Shown: positions 7,554 through 17,456 of the stretch, in pieces
Position numbering within the stretch: position 1 is the first letter of the stretch
Layout: every line of letters starts with the position of its first letter
Origin: Nitrospirae bacterium CG2_30_53_67
GTDB taxonomy: Bacteria; CG2-30-53-67
DNA length: 32,824 nucleotides
Direction: 5' to 3'
Assembly (NCBI GenBank): GCA_001873285.1
Contig: MNYV01000044.1
Location: 1-32,824, forward strand
Position numbers and translations under genes: made by a program
The notes under the pieces: model-generated
Told to the model about the DNA's origin: nothing
The model's database searches: none
What the model saw: only the letters and a program-made list of their open reading frames with translations

Positions 7554-9188
7554 TTATGCCTTGAGGCGGTTTTTCAGCTCGTTGAATTTCTTTTCAAAGG
7601 CCATTTGATTTTTATGTGTAGTTCCTGCCAGTACAATCTCGTTTCCGCTGATCCGCGCCCATATCCGTTGGTGGGAGTGGAAAAAGGAGATGAGGAGTCC
7701 CACCACCAGGAGGCTGCACCCGATCCAGACCGTTTCCACGCCGGGGTCATAGGCCACCTGGATCCCGGTATACTGAGATCCCCAGTAGTCTTTGAACCGG
7801 ATGTCAAAATGACCGGTCTTTACGCTGTGTTCGGGATAATTCGGAAAGATCCAGCCGCTGAACAGGATACTTTCTCCTTCCTTGCCCATGACATAGACAG
7901 CCGGATTGATCATCTCATCGGAGCGCTGCGCGACATGCCCGTTCATAATTGTAAAATCAGGGACAAAGCTTTTCACCAGGATTTCGGTCCCGGTTCCTTG
8001 AATGGTAAAAGAACCGTCAACAGGCGTACGATAATCCTGCGGCGGAAGACCGGGAGAAGAGACCGACAGCGCCACCTGGCCCGGCTTCCCGGTCCGGCCG
8101 TAACTGGACTGATAGAAATAGATCTTGTCCACAATGAGCGGATTGTTGACCTCGATGGTTTTTTTCGCGATCTCCTTGCCGTCGCGCATCACGGCCAGAT
8201 CGCTTGTATAGTCCTTTGGACGGCCTGTGTTCGGATAGTAGCTGAGAGAAAAATCATCGCATCGAATGGAAAAGGGTAAACTTTTGAATTTCTTGCCGTC
8301 GTTGATCATCTCTGCCTGTCCCGCCTGCTCACCTTTGGAAAACATGGCTCGCAGAGAAGCCGGAACCGTATCGATCATTCTATCCTCTCTGAGGTACATC
8401 TGGTTTGTGGTCTCGCCTTCTTCGATGGCCATGTACCCCTTGAATCCGAAGATGCTGCCGATGATGGCGCCAATAAAGATGACCACAATGCTCGTATGGG
8501 TAATGTAGACACCGAACCGGCTGATGAGCCACTGGTTCAAAAAGAGATGAATAGCCCCATCTTGTTCCGTGCGTATCACCCTGCCTCGGAAGTTCAAGAG
8601 TACGACATAGGAGATCGGAACCACGATAAAAGCGATGAACTCCAGAGGGCTCATCGGATATTTCAGGGTAAGAAAGACGGCAAGAACCATAGAGAGGATA
8701 TCCGTCAGGATGATCCACGGGGGGATCCGGATGTCATGCCGCAGGAGACGTTCAACCTGATCCTGGGGGTTCCCTTCCATCCTGAACGTTTCGGTAAAGG
8801 GATAATGCTTCTCTTCCCCCTTTTCAAGGATGGGTTTGATGCTGTGTGCAAATCGGATGACTCTGGGCAGCCTTTCGATGGTGCATACGATCAGGTTCAG
8901 AAGAAGGAGAAGAATAATGGTCAGGAACCAAGGGGTATGGTACATGTCAAAGAGGCCCAGCAAATTAAAGACCTGGATCGTGGTCTCACTGTAATCCCGG
9001 GCATACTTTGCCGGATCAGCCCCCTGCTCAATGATGGTCCCTGCAATCGAAACAAGACCCAGGGCGATGAAGAGGAATACGGTCAGTTTGATTGAATTGA
9101 ATGAATCATAGACACTTGAGATAACCCCGCTCTTTTTATTGGATCGGTCTTTCCCCCCGGACTGCGGCTGATCTGCTTGTTTTTCCAA
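7554..9188 (-). CDS. resB: Cytochrome c biogenesis protein ResB (Ccs1 family)
   Basis: A 544-residue inner-membrane partner of CcsB in System II cytochrome c maturation. It has three N-terminal hydrophobic segments (KLTVFLFIALGLVSIAGTII; WFLTIILLLLLNLIVC; a pair near FIAFIVVPISYVVLLNF and THTSIVVIFIGAIIGSIFG), a large extracytoplasmic domain and a C-terminal helix (IGCSLLVVGLLISFF), the ResB topology. The family-typical segment YSETTIQVFNLLGLFDMYHT follows the first helix. The start appears to be TTG at 9188-9186, because AGGAGGTGA ends only a few bases upstream and no in-frame ATG precedes the first helix. It is the first gene of the resB-ccsB-Fe-S operon, behind the promoter at 9219-9248. 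Confidence 0.93.
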   Translation of the reverse strand: MEKQADQPQSGGKDRSNKKSGVISSVYDSFNSIKLTVFLFIALGLVSIAGTIIEQGADPAKYARDYSETTIQVFNLLGLFDMYHTPWFLTIILLLLLNLIVCTIERLPRVIRFAHSIKPILEKGEEKHYPFTETFRMEGNPQDQVERLLRHDIRIPPWIILTDILSMVLAVFLTLKYPMSPLEFIAFIVVPISYVVLLNFRGRVIRTEQDGAIHLFLNQWLISRFGVYITHTSIVVIFIGAIIGSIFGFKGYMAIEEGETTNQMYLREDRMIDTVPASLRAMFSKGEQAGQAEMINDGKKFKSLPFSIRCDDFSLSYYPNTGRPKDYTSDLAVMRDGKEIAKKTIEVNNPLIVDKIYFYQSSYGRTGKPGQVALSVSSPGLPPQDYRTPVDGSFTIQGTGTEILVKSFVPDFTIMNGHVAQRSDEMINPAVYVMGKEGESILFSGWIFPNYPEHSVKTGHFDIRFKDYWGSQYTGIQVAYDPGVETVWIGCSLLVVGLLISFFHSHQRIWARISGNEIVLAGTTHKNQMAFEKKFNELKNRLKA

Positions 9189-9218
9189 GTCACCTCCTGA
9201 AGAAAATATTCAGAACAA

Positions 9219-9248
9219 ATTATATCTTTAATGGGTTCTCCCTGTCAA
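9219..9248 (-). promoter_or_regulatory. Consensus sigma-70 promoter of the resB-ccsB operon
   Basis: On the minus strand TTGACA (9248-9243) and TATAAT (9224-9219) are both perfect consensus hexamers with an 18-base spacer. The -10 lies about 30 bases upstream of the resB TTG start, leaving room for the AGGAGGTGA ribosome binding site. Confidence 0.85.
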
Positions 9249-9315
9249 ACATTTTTAAGGAGCAGGCGTCCTGTGCCGCGAACGACATCTCTGACCGGGC
9301 TGCCCTTCCTTTGAT

Positions 9316-9344
9316 TTGTCTTGGCGCATGAGATGTGTTATGAT
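9316..9344 (+). promoter_or_regulatory. Likely promoter of yjbQ
   Basis: TTGTCT (9316-9321) and TATGAT (9339-9344) are spaced by 17 bases, a reasonable -35/-10 pair ending 26 bases before the yjbQ ATG. Confidence 0.6.
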
Positions 9345-9370
9345 CCAGCAGTCAGGGAGGGACAAGAGAG

Positions 9371-9769
9371 ATGGATGAGATCCATACGATTCAGACCAGC
9401 AGCCGGATCGAGATGGTTGACATCACCCCGATGATTCATCGGATGGTGGAGAGGTCGGGCGTGAAAAACGGCCTATGCGTCATCTATATTCCACATACCA
9501 CGGCTGCAGTGACCATCAATGAGAATGCCGATCCGGATGTGAAGATGGACTTGTTGCAGCATTTATCCTCCCTGATCCCGGTAACAGGAGGCTACAGGCA
9601 CATGGAAGGAAATGCCGATGCCCACATCAAGGCCGCTCTTATCGGGTCTTCTGAAACGATCCTGATTGTGAATGGGCGTTTGATATTGGGGGCTTGGCAA
9701 TCGGTTTTCTTCTGCGAATTTGATGGTCCAAGAACCCGGAAATACCATGTCAAGGTGATAGAAGGGTGA
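9371..9769 (+). CDS. yjbQ: YjbQ family protein (UPF0047, secondary thiamine-phosphate synthase type)
   Basis: A 132-residue member of the UPF0047/YjbQ family, a compact beta fold. Signatures are all present: IPHTTAAVTINENADPDV near the middle, YRHMEGNADAHIKAALIG, and LGAWQSVFFCEFDGPR near the end. Some family members can replace thiamine-phosphate synthase when overproduced, but their normal role is unsettled. No other thiamine genes are nearby. A GGGAGGG lies about nine bases before the ATG, and a promoter is visible at 9316-9344. The stop codon is embedded in the left arm of the hairpin at 9766-9796. Confidence 0.93.
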   Translation: MDEIHTIQTSSRIEMVDITPMIHRMVERSGVKNGLCVIYIPHTTAAVTINENADPDVKMDLLQHLSSLIPVTGGYRHMEGNADAHIKAALIGSSETILIVNGRLILGAWQSVFFCEFDGPRTRKYHVKVIEG

Positions 9770-9796
9770 TCCCCCCGGAATTTCCGGGGGGATCAC
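9766..9796. terminator. Bidirectional hairpin between yjbQ and the ferredoxin gene
   Basis: GTGATCCCCCCGGA (9766-9779) and TCCGGGGGGATCAC (9783-9796) are perfect 14-base inverted repeats around a three-base loop. The hairpin lies between convergent genes and includes the yjbQ stop codon. It is very GC-rich but has only short T tracts on either side, so it may act as a shared terminator of both transcripts. Confidence 0.75.
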
Positions 9797-9800
9797 GATT

Positions 9801-9986
<186 letters not shown>

Positions 9987-10066
9987 TCATACAGTCAATC
10001 AGATCCTTCCGGCGATTTAAGGACATCAGCAAGAGACGCCTGATTGAAACCGAAAGAGATCATGGA

Positions 10067-10285
10067 TCAAACGGATTCAACACCCACCACTCCTGGAACC
10101 TCTTTTTTCAGGAGCTGTTCGATGCCGTTTTTTAATGTCATCTGGGACATGGGGCAGCCCCCGCATGCGCCGGTCAGACGTACCTTAACCAGGCCGTCCA
10201 CCACGTCAACCAAGTCCACGTTTCCTCCATCCCGCTTAAGAGAGGGGCGGATTTTTTCCAAAGCCTTTTCAATCTCTTCTCTCAT
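10067..10285 (-). CDS. NifU-like C-terminal domain protein (Nfu-type Fe-S scaffold)
   Basis: A 72-residue stand-alone NifU C-terminal domain, a cytosolic carrier that binds a [4Fe-4S] cluster between two monomers and passes it to target proteins. The family hallmarks are IRPSLKRDGGNVDLVDV and the cluster ligand motif GACGGCPMS. AGGAGG is eight bases before the ATG. The gene has a good promoter immediately upstream, and a ferredoxin gene follows on the same strand, a plausible client. Confidence 0.95.
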   Translation of the reverse strand: MREEIEKALEKIRPSLKRDGGNVDLVDVVDGLVKVRLTGACGGCPMSQMTLKNGIEQLLKKEVPGVVGVESV

Positions 10286-10327
10286 GATTTAATCCTCCTC
10301 AAAATGTCCGGATACAAAACCATACTA

Positions 10328-10356
10328 AATATATTATCTTATTATTGAATTGTCAA
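10328..10356 (-). promoter_or_regulatory. Promoter of the Nfu-type gene
   Basis: On the minus strand TTGACA (10356-10351) and TATATT (10333-10328) are 17 bases apart. The -35 overlaps the stop codon of the upstream unknown gene, so the Nfu gene is transcribed separately from it. Confidence 0.75.
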
Positions 10357-10976
10357 GGGCTATCTGAGGTCCTATGAAAAGGAATCCCTTCGTAGCGGTC
10401 ACCCGTCAGGTGAGTAAAAGCAATCTGGTCAAATAGTTTTCCGGCGGAAAATATATCCGAGGCAGATTGAACCATCCCGAGCTTATTGAAATAAAGGTTC
10501 CGACTGACATCAAAACGGTCAAATTCAAAAGTGCCGTCTTTGAGAAGGATTTTTTCTGGTTCTGCATGTCCAGCGGTTCTTTGGCATCCCTCCCAGGTCA
10601 GAATCACGGAAACACCCTGGATCTTGGATGCTCCCAGCAAATAGAAGGAAAACCTCCGGCTATATAGAGACCTGATCATCTGATCAGCCAGAATTTCATC
10701 AATAGAATGGGGGTCTTGCTGCATGATTTTTGAAAGCCGTCCCGGATGAATCTTCAAAGAGATGACGAGGTAATGGTTCTCCTCGTCCATGTATGCCCCA
10801 TGATACAAGAAATCCTGGAAGGTATCCTGTAAAAACTCCTGGATGGTTTCTTCGTCACCTTTCTTTTCATAGGAAACGGCAAATGCCGATTGGATATTTA
10901 AAAAAACAAGGAAGAAAAGGAAAACCGGGAATATGGACCGGCTATGGTTTGACGGGTTTGTATTTTTTATATGCAT
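10353..10976 (-). CDS. Secreted protein of unknown function
   Basis: I do not recognise this 207-residue protein. It opens with a basic region and hydrophobic core ending QSAFA, a clear Sec signal peptide with cleavage likely after AFA, so the mature protein should be periplasmic or envelope-associated. The mature part is soluble-looking, with a helical start (EETIQEFLQDTFQDFLYHGA), a strand-rich middle (HYLVISLKIHPG, FSFYLLGASKIQGVSVILTW) and a single Cys. There are no metal or cofactor motifs I can name. The ATG directly follows the TAG of the preceding gene, so the two are almost certainly co-translated. Confidence 0.75.
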   Translation of the reverse strand: MHIKNTNPSNHSRSIFPVFLFFLVFLNIQSAFAVSYEKKGDEETIQEFLQDTFQDFLYHGAYMDEENHYLVISLKIHPGRLSKIMQQDPHSIDEILADQMIRSLYSRRFSFYLLGASKIQGVSVILTWEGCQRTAGHAEPEKILLKDGTFEFDRFDVSRNLYFNKLGMVQSASDIFSAGKLFDQIAFTHLTGDRYEGIPFHRTSDSP

Positions 10977-11171
10977 CTATTCAAAACACCCCAACTGGCA
11001 GCGGCTGATTTTAATATGAATTCGATTACAGACCTCGCCGACTCTTTGTCTGGATACGTTCTCCTGTAGAGCGATCTGAAATGCCGTTTTACAAGGGAGA
11101 CGGCCGTTTTCCAATTGGCTCTTGATGACCTCTTCCAATTTTTTTTCCAAGTCCGGATGCAGTAATTCCAT
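10977..11171 (-). CDS. Small conserved helical protein, possible DNA-binding helix-turn-helix
   Basis: A 64-residue protein of unknown function. The segment LPCKTAFQIALQENVSRQRVGEVCNR resembles a helix-turn-helix, and the C-terminus ends with ISRCQLGCF, a Cys-x3-Cys close that I have seen in short conserved proteins of anaerobes. With the extra Cys in LPCK, this could bind a metal or form a disulfide; that is speculation. I start at the ATG at 11171; an in-frame TTG six codons upstream is also possible. The stop codon TAG is immediately followed by the ATG of the secreted protein. Confidence 0.65.
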   Translation of the reverse strand: MELLHPDLEKKLEEVIKSQLENGRLPCKTAFQIALQENVSRQRVGEVCNRIHIKISRCQLGCFE

Positions 11172-11203
11172 ATTTTTTAACCTGCACAATTTCTAAAAAA
11201 AAT

Positions 11204-11233
11204 AATATATCAAAATCAAATGTCCATTTGCAA
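11204..11233 (-). promoter_or_regulatory. Possible promoter of the 11171 gene
   Basis: On the minus strand TTGCAA (11233-11228) and TATATT (11209-11204) are 18 bases apart, about 33 bases upstream of the start codon. The -35 matches consensus only partly. Confidence 0.5.
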
Positions 11234-11249
11234 GATGATTTTTCATCCC

Positions 11250-11373
11250 GGGTGTGCGACAAATTTATGGGTAAATATTTCTCTAAGAGCGTCATTCCCC
11301 GACTGGATCGGGGGAACGGACAATGACAAACATATGTAACCCTGATTTGTACCCGCAAATTTGTCGCAGACCC
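11250..11373. repeat. 124-bp element with about 24-base imperfect terminal inverted repeats (MITE-like)
   Basis: The left end, GGGTGTGCGACAAATTT then ATGGGTAAATAT, is matched by the reverse complement of the right end, GGGTCTGCGACAAATTT then GCGGGTACAAAT. The core 12 bases TGCGACAAATTT (11255-11266 and 11357-11368) match perfectly. A REP-like hairpin sits in the middle. There is no coding capacity. The layout suggests a non-autonomous miniature transposable element or an intergenic palindrome family. It makes up the middle of the roughly 400-base gap between the 11171 gene and the lipoprotein operon; the rest of the gap holds the promoters at 11204-11233 and 11475-11502 and otherwise A/T-rich sequence. 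Confidence 0.65.
11291..11327. repeat. REP-like GTCATTCCCCGA hairpin
   Basis: GTCATTCCCCGA (11291-11302) pairs through its CCCCGA with TCGGGG, and GTCATT is mirrored by AATGAC at 11322-11327. The same GTCATTCCCCGA...TCGGGGAA pattern recurs at 32517-32574, so it is a dispersed repeat in this genome. Confidence 0.65.
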
Positions 11374-11474
11374 TTCCATCCTTGATAATTTTCCATCCTT
11401 AATCCCGATATAAAAATTCCAATTGGGGGGATTCCTAAAAGTGGAAGAAGTCTTTTTTTTATTTTATCATTCAC

Positions 11475-11502
11475 TTGACAAAATTTCGCATCAGGGTAAA
11501 AT
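11475..11502 (+). promoter_or_regulatory. Promoter of the lipoprotein-OmpA operon
   Basis: TTGACA (11475-11480) and TAAAAT (11497-11502) are separated by 16 bases, leaving a leader of about 65 bases before the lipoprotein start at 11577. Confidence 0.7.
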
Positions 11503-11576
11503 GGTTGCAAACTTTTTTATTTTCCAAAGAAATAACCCATTATTTTAAACATACTCATTGAAAGGGGGTGAAGGGG

Positions 11577-11855
11577 ATGAAACCATTCATGGAAACGGTA
11601 AGTCTTATCGTCGTCGGGCTTTTTATATCAGGATGCGCGGTTTATACGCCTAAAGACATCCAGTCCGTAGAACAGTTGGTCTCCGAGGCTGCTTCCGCCG
11701 GGGCGGAGAAGAAGGCAGCCTATGAGTATTACAGCGCCGTGGAACATCTGAACGTCGCAAAGGATGAACTCTCTGAGGCGGACGACAAGAACGCCAAGGT
11801 ATTCGGCGAAAAGGCTCAAGCCATGGCTGAAAAGGCCATACAGAAATCTAAATAA
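11577..11855 (+). CDS. Small lipoprotein, DUF4398-like
   Basis: A 92-residue envelope lipoprotein. The signal peptide runs to a lipobox FISGC, so the mature protein starts at Cys and is anchored by lipid. The mature part is a charged, alanine-rich helix (EQLVSEAASAGAEKKAAYEY, ELSEADDKNAKVFGEKAQAM) resembling the DUF4398 helical repeat common in lipoproteins encoded next to OmpA proteins. AGGGGGTGA precedes the ATG at 11577; an upstream in-frame GTG at 11568 is less likely because it lies in that ribosome binding site. The next gene begins 14 bases after the stop, so the two form one operon. Confidence 0.82.
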   Translation: MKPFMETVSLIVVGLFISGCAVYTPKDIQSVEQLVSEAASAGAEKKAAYEYYSAVEHLNVAKDELSEADDKNAKVFGEKAQAMAEKAIQKSK

Positions 11856-11869
11856 AGGAGGTGATGACG

Positions 11870-12559
11870 ATGTCCGTTAAAAGAATTTTTTTATTGTTTA
11901 TTACGGGATTTTCTCTGATGTTGTTCGGTTGTACTTCGATGGCCACCAAACAGGCCATACAGGGTGATTACGATAATGCGCTTCGAGTCTTTCATGCGCT
12001 TCCTGCCAATGCAAAGGAATGCGCTCCTCAGGAATATGCCAAATCCGAAGCCACCCTGGCGCATGTGGAAGAAGAATTATCGGAAAACCATTGGAGCTTC
12101 GCAAGAAAATATATTCCCATGGCCGATGAACAGGTTCGGGATACGGCGGCGGCAGTGAAAAGGAGATGTCCTGAAACGGCAAAGGAATCGCCTCCACCTC
12201 CTCCGGCTGAAAAGCCTGCCTTTATTCTTGAAGGGATCACCTTTGATTTTAACAAGGCGACCATCAGGCCTTCTTCTGAGCCTACCCTGAAAGAGGCCGG
12301 CTCGGTCATGCAGAGGTTCTCTTCGGTTAAGGTCCGGATTGAAGGACATACCGACAGTATCGGTTCTGAGAAATACAATCAGAACCTCTCAGAAAGAAGG
12401 GCGAACGCGGTAAAAGATTACCTGGTGAAAAACTTCGAGATTGATCCGAGCCGCATTGAAACAGTGGGGTTCGGAAAAAGCAAGCCCCTCGCGGATAACA
12501 AGACCGATGAAGGTCGTGCCAAGAATCGCAGGATCGAATTCGTGGTCACGGCTCAATAG
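11870..12559 (+). CDS. OmpA-family peptidoglycan-associated lipoprotein
   Basis: A 229-residue lipoprotein with an N-terminal signal ending in the lipobox MLFGC, a helical region (residues about 25-105), a proline-rich spacer (SPPPPPAEKP) and a C-terminal OmpA domain. That domain shows ITFDFNKATIRPSSEPTLKE, the peptidoglycan-binding motif RIEGHTDSIGSEKYNQNLSE and GRAKNRRIEFVV. It should bind meso-DAP peptidoglycan in the periplasm while tethered to the outer membrane, as Pal does. The start is set at ATG 11870, six bases after a perfect AGGAGGTGA; earlier in-frame GTG 11861 and ATG 11864 fall in or beside that site. The preceding lipoprotein is a likely partner. Confidence 0.92.
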   Translation: MSVKRIFLLFITGFSLMLFGCTSMATKQAIQGDYDNALRVFHALPANAKECAPQEYAKSEATLAHVEEELSENHWSFARKYIPMADEQVRDTAAAVKRRCPETAKESPPPPPAEKPAFILEGITFDFNKATIRPSSEPTLKEAGSVMQRFSSVKVRIEGHTDSIGSEKYNQNLSERRANAVKDYLVKNFEIDPSRIETVGFGKSKPLADNKTDEGRAKNRRIEFVVTAQ

Positions 12560-12569
12560 GCTTACAGGT

Positions 12570-12612
12570 CCGGAGGGGAGGGGACTTCCCTCCGGGCATC
12601 TGTTTTATTTTT
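12570..12612 (+). terminator. Rho-independent terminator after the OmpA gene
   Basis: CCGGAGGG (12570-12577) pairs with CCCTCCGG (12588-12595), followed by a T-rich tail TGTTTTATTTTT (12601-12612). It closes the lipoprotein-OmpA operon and overlaps the 3' end of the convergent gene at 12605. Confidence 0.8.
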
Positions 12613-13144
12613 CAAGGACGAGATTGACATCACTGATCAGGTTCGAAAGTTTTTTACCATCCTGGGATACTCGATCTTCACCCTGAGCAGAGAAGGGGAT
12701 CATGCCCTCCTTCTCTCTATAGACGTTGTAGATCCCTTTCGGTCCCGAATTAAGGAACAAAAGCGCATAGTCTCCCTTGTTCAGAACGGGTGAATGGGTC
12801 CTGACCTGTTTCATCCCGTTTATACATCCTCCCCATGTCTCAATGGTCACCGTATCTCCGGGCCGGATTCGGCCCTTAACATTTTTTTCTACCAGGAATT
12901 TTGTATGGGTGATGATATTCATGCTGGTCTCGGCCCAACAACACTGGTTCACCAGAACCTTTCCGAAGATGATGACCTCTGAGTTTCTGCTCAGGGCATC
13001 GAGGTCTGTTGACCACGAGAGGGTCGGGGAACTGAGGCATAAGGAAACAAGGAGCAGAGAAAGGGACAGAGAGAAGCGATTTGATCGGGATGTCGTCGGG
13101 TTAAAAATGCTGTAAAACGGAGATAAAATGCTTAAATAGCTCAT
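12605..13144 (-). CDS. Secreted protein of unknown function
   Basis: A 179-residue protein with a long N-terminal region containing the hydrophobic core FSLSLSLLLVSLCLSSPTLSWS, probably a Sec signal peptide with an extended start. The mature part has a pattern I have seen in exported proteins: SEVIIFGKV, then FLVEKNVKGRIRPGDTVTIE, a WGGCINGMKQ loop and KGDYALLFLNSG. This resembles the beta-rich N-terminal module of some secreted metalloprotease-associated proteins, but no catalytic motif is present. It contains several cysteines (NQCCWAE, GGCING). AAAAAGG lies six bases before the ATG. It has its own strong promoter, so it is an independent unit. Confidence 0.78.
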   Translation of the reverse strand: MSYLSILSPFYSIFNPTTSRSNRFSLSLSLLLVSLCLSSPTLSWSTDLDALSRNSEVIIFGKVLVNQCCWAETSMNIITHTKFLVEKNVKGRIRPGDTVTIETWGGCINGMKQVRTHSPVLNKGDYALLFLNSGPKGIYNVYREKEGMIPFSAQGEDRVSQDGKKLSNLISDVNLVLEK

Positions 13145-13170
13145 TTTGAACCTTTTTAATTCCTAATTAA

Positions 13171-13200
13171 ATTATAAACCTATCAATTCAACTCTGTCAA
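13171..13200 (-). promoter_or_regulatory. Consensus promoter of the 13144 secreted-protein gene
   Basis: On the minus strand TTGACA (13200-13195) and TATAAT (13176-13171) are both perfect, with an 18-base spacer, ending about 27 bases before the start codon. The surrounding region to 13303, upstream of lnt on the other strand, shows no other clear signal. Confidence 0.85.
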
Positions 13201-13303
13201 AACAAAATTTGATTTTTAAACCTTTTCAGCGCAGAATACGTTTTTGTTTTTATGGACCCGTACCTCGACGATGATCAGGAATCGCTCAATCTGATAAAAC
13301 ATT

Positions 13304-15770
<2,467 letters not shown>

Positions 15771-15819
15771 TTAGGTTCTCTTTAGAAGAAGGTGAGCAAT
15801 TCCGGACAAAATCAAGTTT

Positions 15820-17289
15820 CTATCGAGGCTCCACTTCCTGCTGCAGTCTTTGTATCTCTTTTTTGATCAGCACTTCAGCAAGATCGGGTATGACATCCCA
15901 TGCGATTCGCTCAATGATTTCGGATGCCATCTTGTTGACCATATCGGCAAGTATTCTCCGGACCGTTTCTTCATCGAGAGACGGCGCGGGTCCGGAGGCC
16001 ACCCTGTCCTGAAGGGGTTTCTCCACCACTTCCTTGGAAATCGCTTCAGGCTCGCCCCCGAAGGTGGTGAGTTCCGGAGACCATTCCGACGTGGTTGCGC
16101 CCCGTGTCGGGAAGACGTCCTCGAAGGATTCCCCGGCATCTTCAGAAAAAGCGGCGGCAGCGGGTTTCCCCTCGATGGGTTTTACCGAAGAAGTTTCGCG
16201 TTCTTCTTCCACCGCGCGGATGATTTCATCATCTGATAGGTCTGTTTGCGGTTCTTCAGAGGAGGATGAAGTCCCGGCGGATTCATCCTCGGCCATGAAG
16301 GCGTCCAAATCCACGGCATGGGTTTCAACCCGGAACGGTTTTTCTTCCCGGACCTCTTCGAGTTTAAGAAGATCGGGTCCCTCTGCATACTCCTCGGGGA
16401 TCTCGTAAAGATTCACCTCTTCCTCATCGACGAGTTCTTCGTCGATTTCCTGCGTTTCGGAAGAGGTTGAAAGCTCATCATACATGGGATACTTTTCCTC
16501 GGAAGGCGTTCGAAGATCATCGGTTGTTTTTGTTTCCGCAGGTTCAGAAATATTTTCAAGAGATTCAGGAGAGATTTCTTCCGGAACCGTCTGCTCGAAG
16601 GTTTCCGTAATGAGTTCTTCGGCGGTTTTCTCTCCGGGCGTGACAGAGGAATCCATCAGCGCCGTCTCTTCGAATCCGGGTAGTTCATCCGGAAGAGCCT
16701 CATCGGTCTCTTCATGCGGGGTAAAACCTGATGCAGAGACTTCTTGTCGGTTATCCAATGCCTCTTCCGTCCCGGTCATGAACTCGTCGGTCAGTTCAAA
16801 TTCGAATTCTTCCTCTTCCACCTTTTCAGGTCCAGGCGCTCCGGCTTTCATTCCGGACTCCAAAGAAGGGACAGCTTCGTCCTTTGTTTGGGAGAGGAGG
16901 GCTTCTTTGACCGGCTCTCTTTTTTTCTCCAGACAGGCTCGGATCTTCCTGGTCAATTCTTCGGATTCAAAGGGTTTTATAATATGGTCATCCGCGCCGA
17001 CCAGGGTTCCCCGATCCTGATCAAAGGTCTCGAAGGTGCTGCAGAGGAGAATGACCGGCACATGGGACAGGGATGGCTGCTGATGGATCTTTCCGCAGAG
17101 TTCGTAGCCGTTCAGTTCCGGCATCACGATATCGGCCAAAATCAGATCGGGTTTGATCTCATCAGCTTTTTGCAGGGCTGAAGCGCCGTCGGAGACCATG
17201 GTGAGATCGTAGTCCTCGTCGGCGAGTGTGAGCTCCACAACCTTCTGAATGGTGACACTGTCATCAGCCAATAAAATTTTTTTACCCAT
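15820..17289 (-). CDS. Response regulator with long acidic linker and conserved C-terminal helix
   Basis: A 489-residue protein. The N-terminal receiver domain is intact, with ADD near residue 10, the phospho-Asp at about D53 in LILADIVMPELNG and the Lys in IIKPFESEEL. After residue 125 comes about 300 residues of low-complexity sequence very rich in Glu, Asp, Ser and Thr, likely disordered. The C-terminal 60 residues are ordered and helical: VRRILADMVNKMASEIIERI, then AWDVIPDLAEVLIKKEIQRL. I recognise that last motif from REC proteins of Desulfobacterota, Myxococcota and Acidobacteriota, where it probably mediates an interaction. No DNA-binding or enzymatic output domain is present. The start is ATG 17289, preceded by GGGAGGGGG. 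The gene has its own promoter. Confidence 0.85.
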   Translation of the reverse strand: MGKKILLADDSVTIQKVVELTLADEDYDLTMVSDGASALQKADEIKPDLILADIVMPELNGYELCGKIHQQPSLSHVPVILLCSTFETFDQDRGTLVGADDHIIKPFESEELTRKIRACLEKKREPVKEALLSQTKDEAVPSLESGMKAGAPGPEKVEEEEFEFELTDEFMTGTEEALDNRQEVSASGFTPHEETDEALPDELPGFEETALMDSSVTPGEKTAEELITETFEQTVPEEISPESLENISEPAETKTTDDLRTPSEEKYPMYDELSTSSETQEIDEELVDEEEVNLYEIPEEYAEGPDLLKLEEVREEKPFRVETHAVDLDAFMAEDESAGTSSSSEEPQTDLSDDEIIRAVEEERETSSVKPIEGKPAAAAFSEDAGESFEDVFPTRGATTSEWSPELTTFGGEPEAISKEVVEKPLQDRVASGPAPSLDEETVRRILADMVNKMASEIIERIAWDVIPDLAEVLIKKEIQRLQQEVEPR

Positions 17290-17371
17290 GGATGCCCCCT
17301 CCCACTGGAAAGGCAAGAATCAAACCCGAAGATGGATAACCTATTGAAATAACAAAATACCAGATGAATCA

Positions 17372-17400
17372 ATCATAGTATAGATCAGGCTGAATTGCAA
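17372..17400 (-). promoter_or_regulatory. Promoter of the acidic-linker response regulator gene
   Basis: On the minus strand TTGCAA (17400-17395) and TATGAT (17377-17372) are 17 bases apart, about 83 bases upstream of the start codon. This makes the gene independent of the recG-relA operon upstream. Confidence 0.65.
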
Positions 17401-17456
17401 GATTAAATTTGGTGAAAGTTGATATGCGGCAATGGGTTAAGCCCTTCTTCATGGTT

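Noticed and set aside
16484-17020. 178-codon plus-strand frame rich in Ser
   Set aside because: It mirrors the Glu/Ser-rich linker of the response regulator on the minus strand (GAA/GAG codons read as TTC/CTC and their neighbours); no ribosome binding site or family match.
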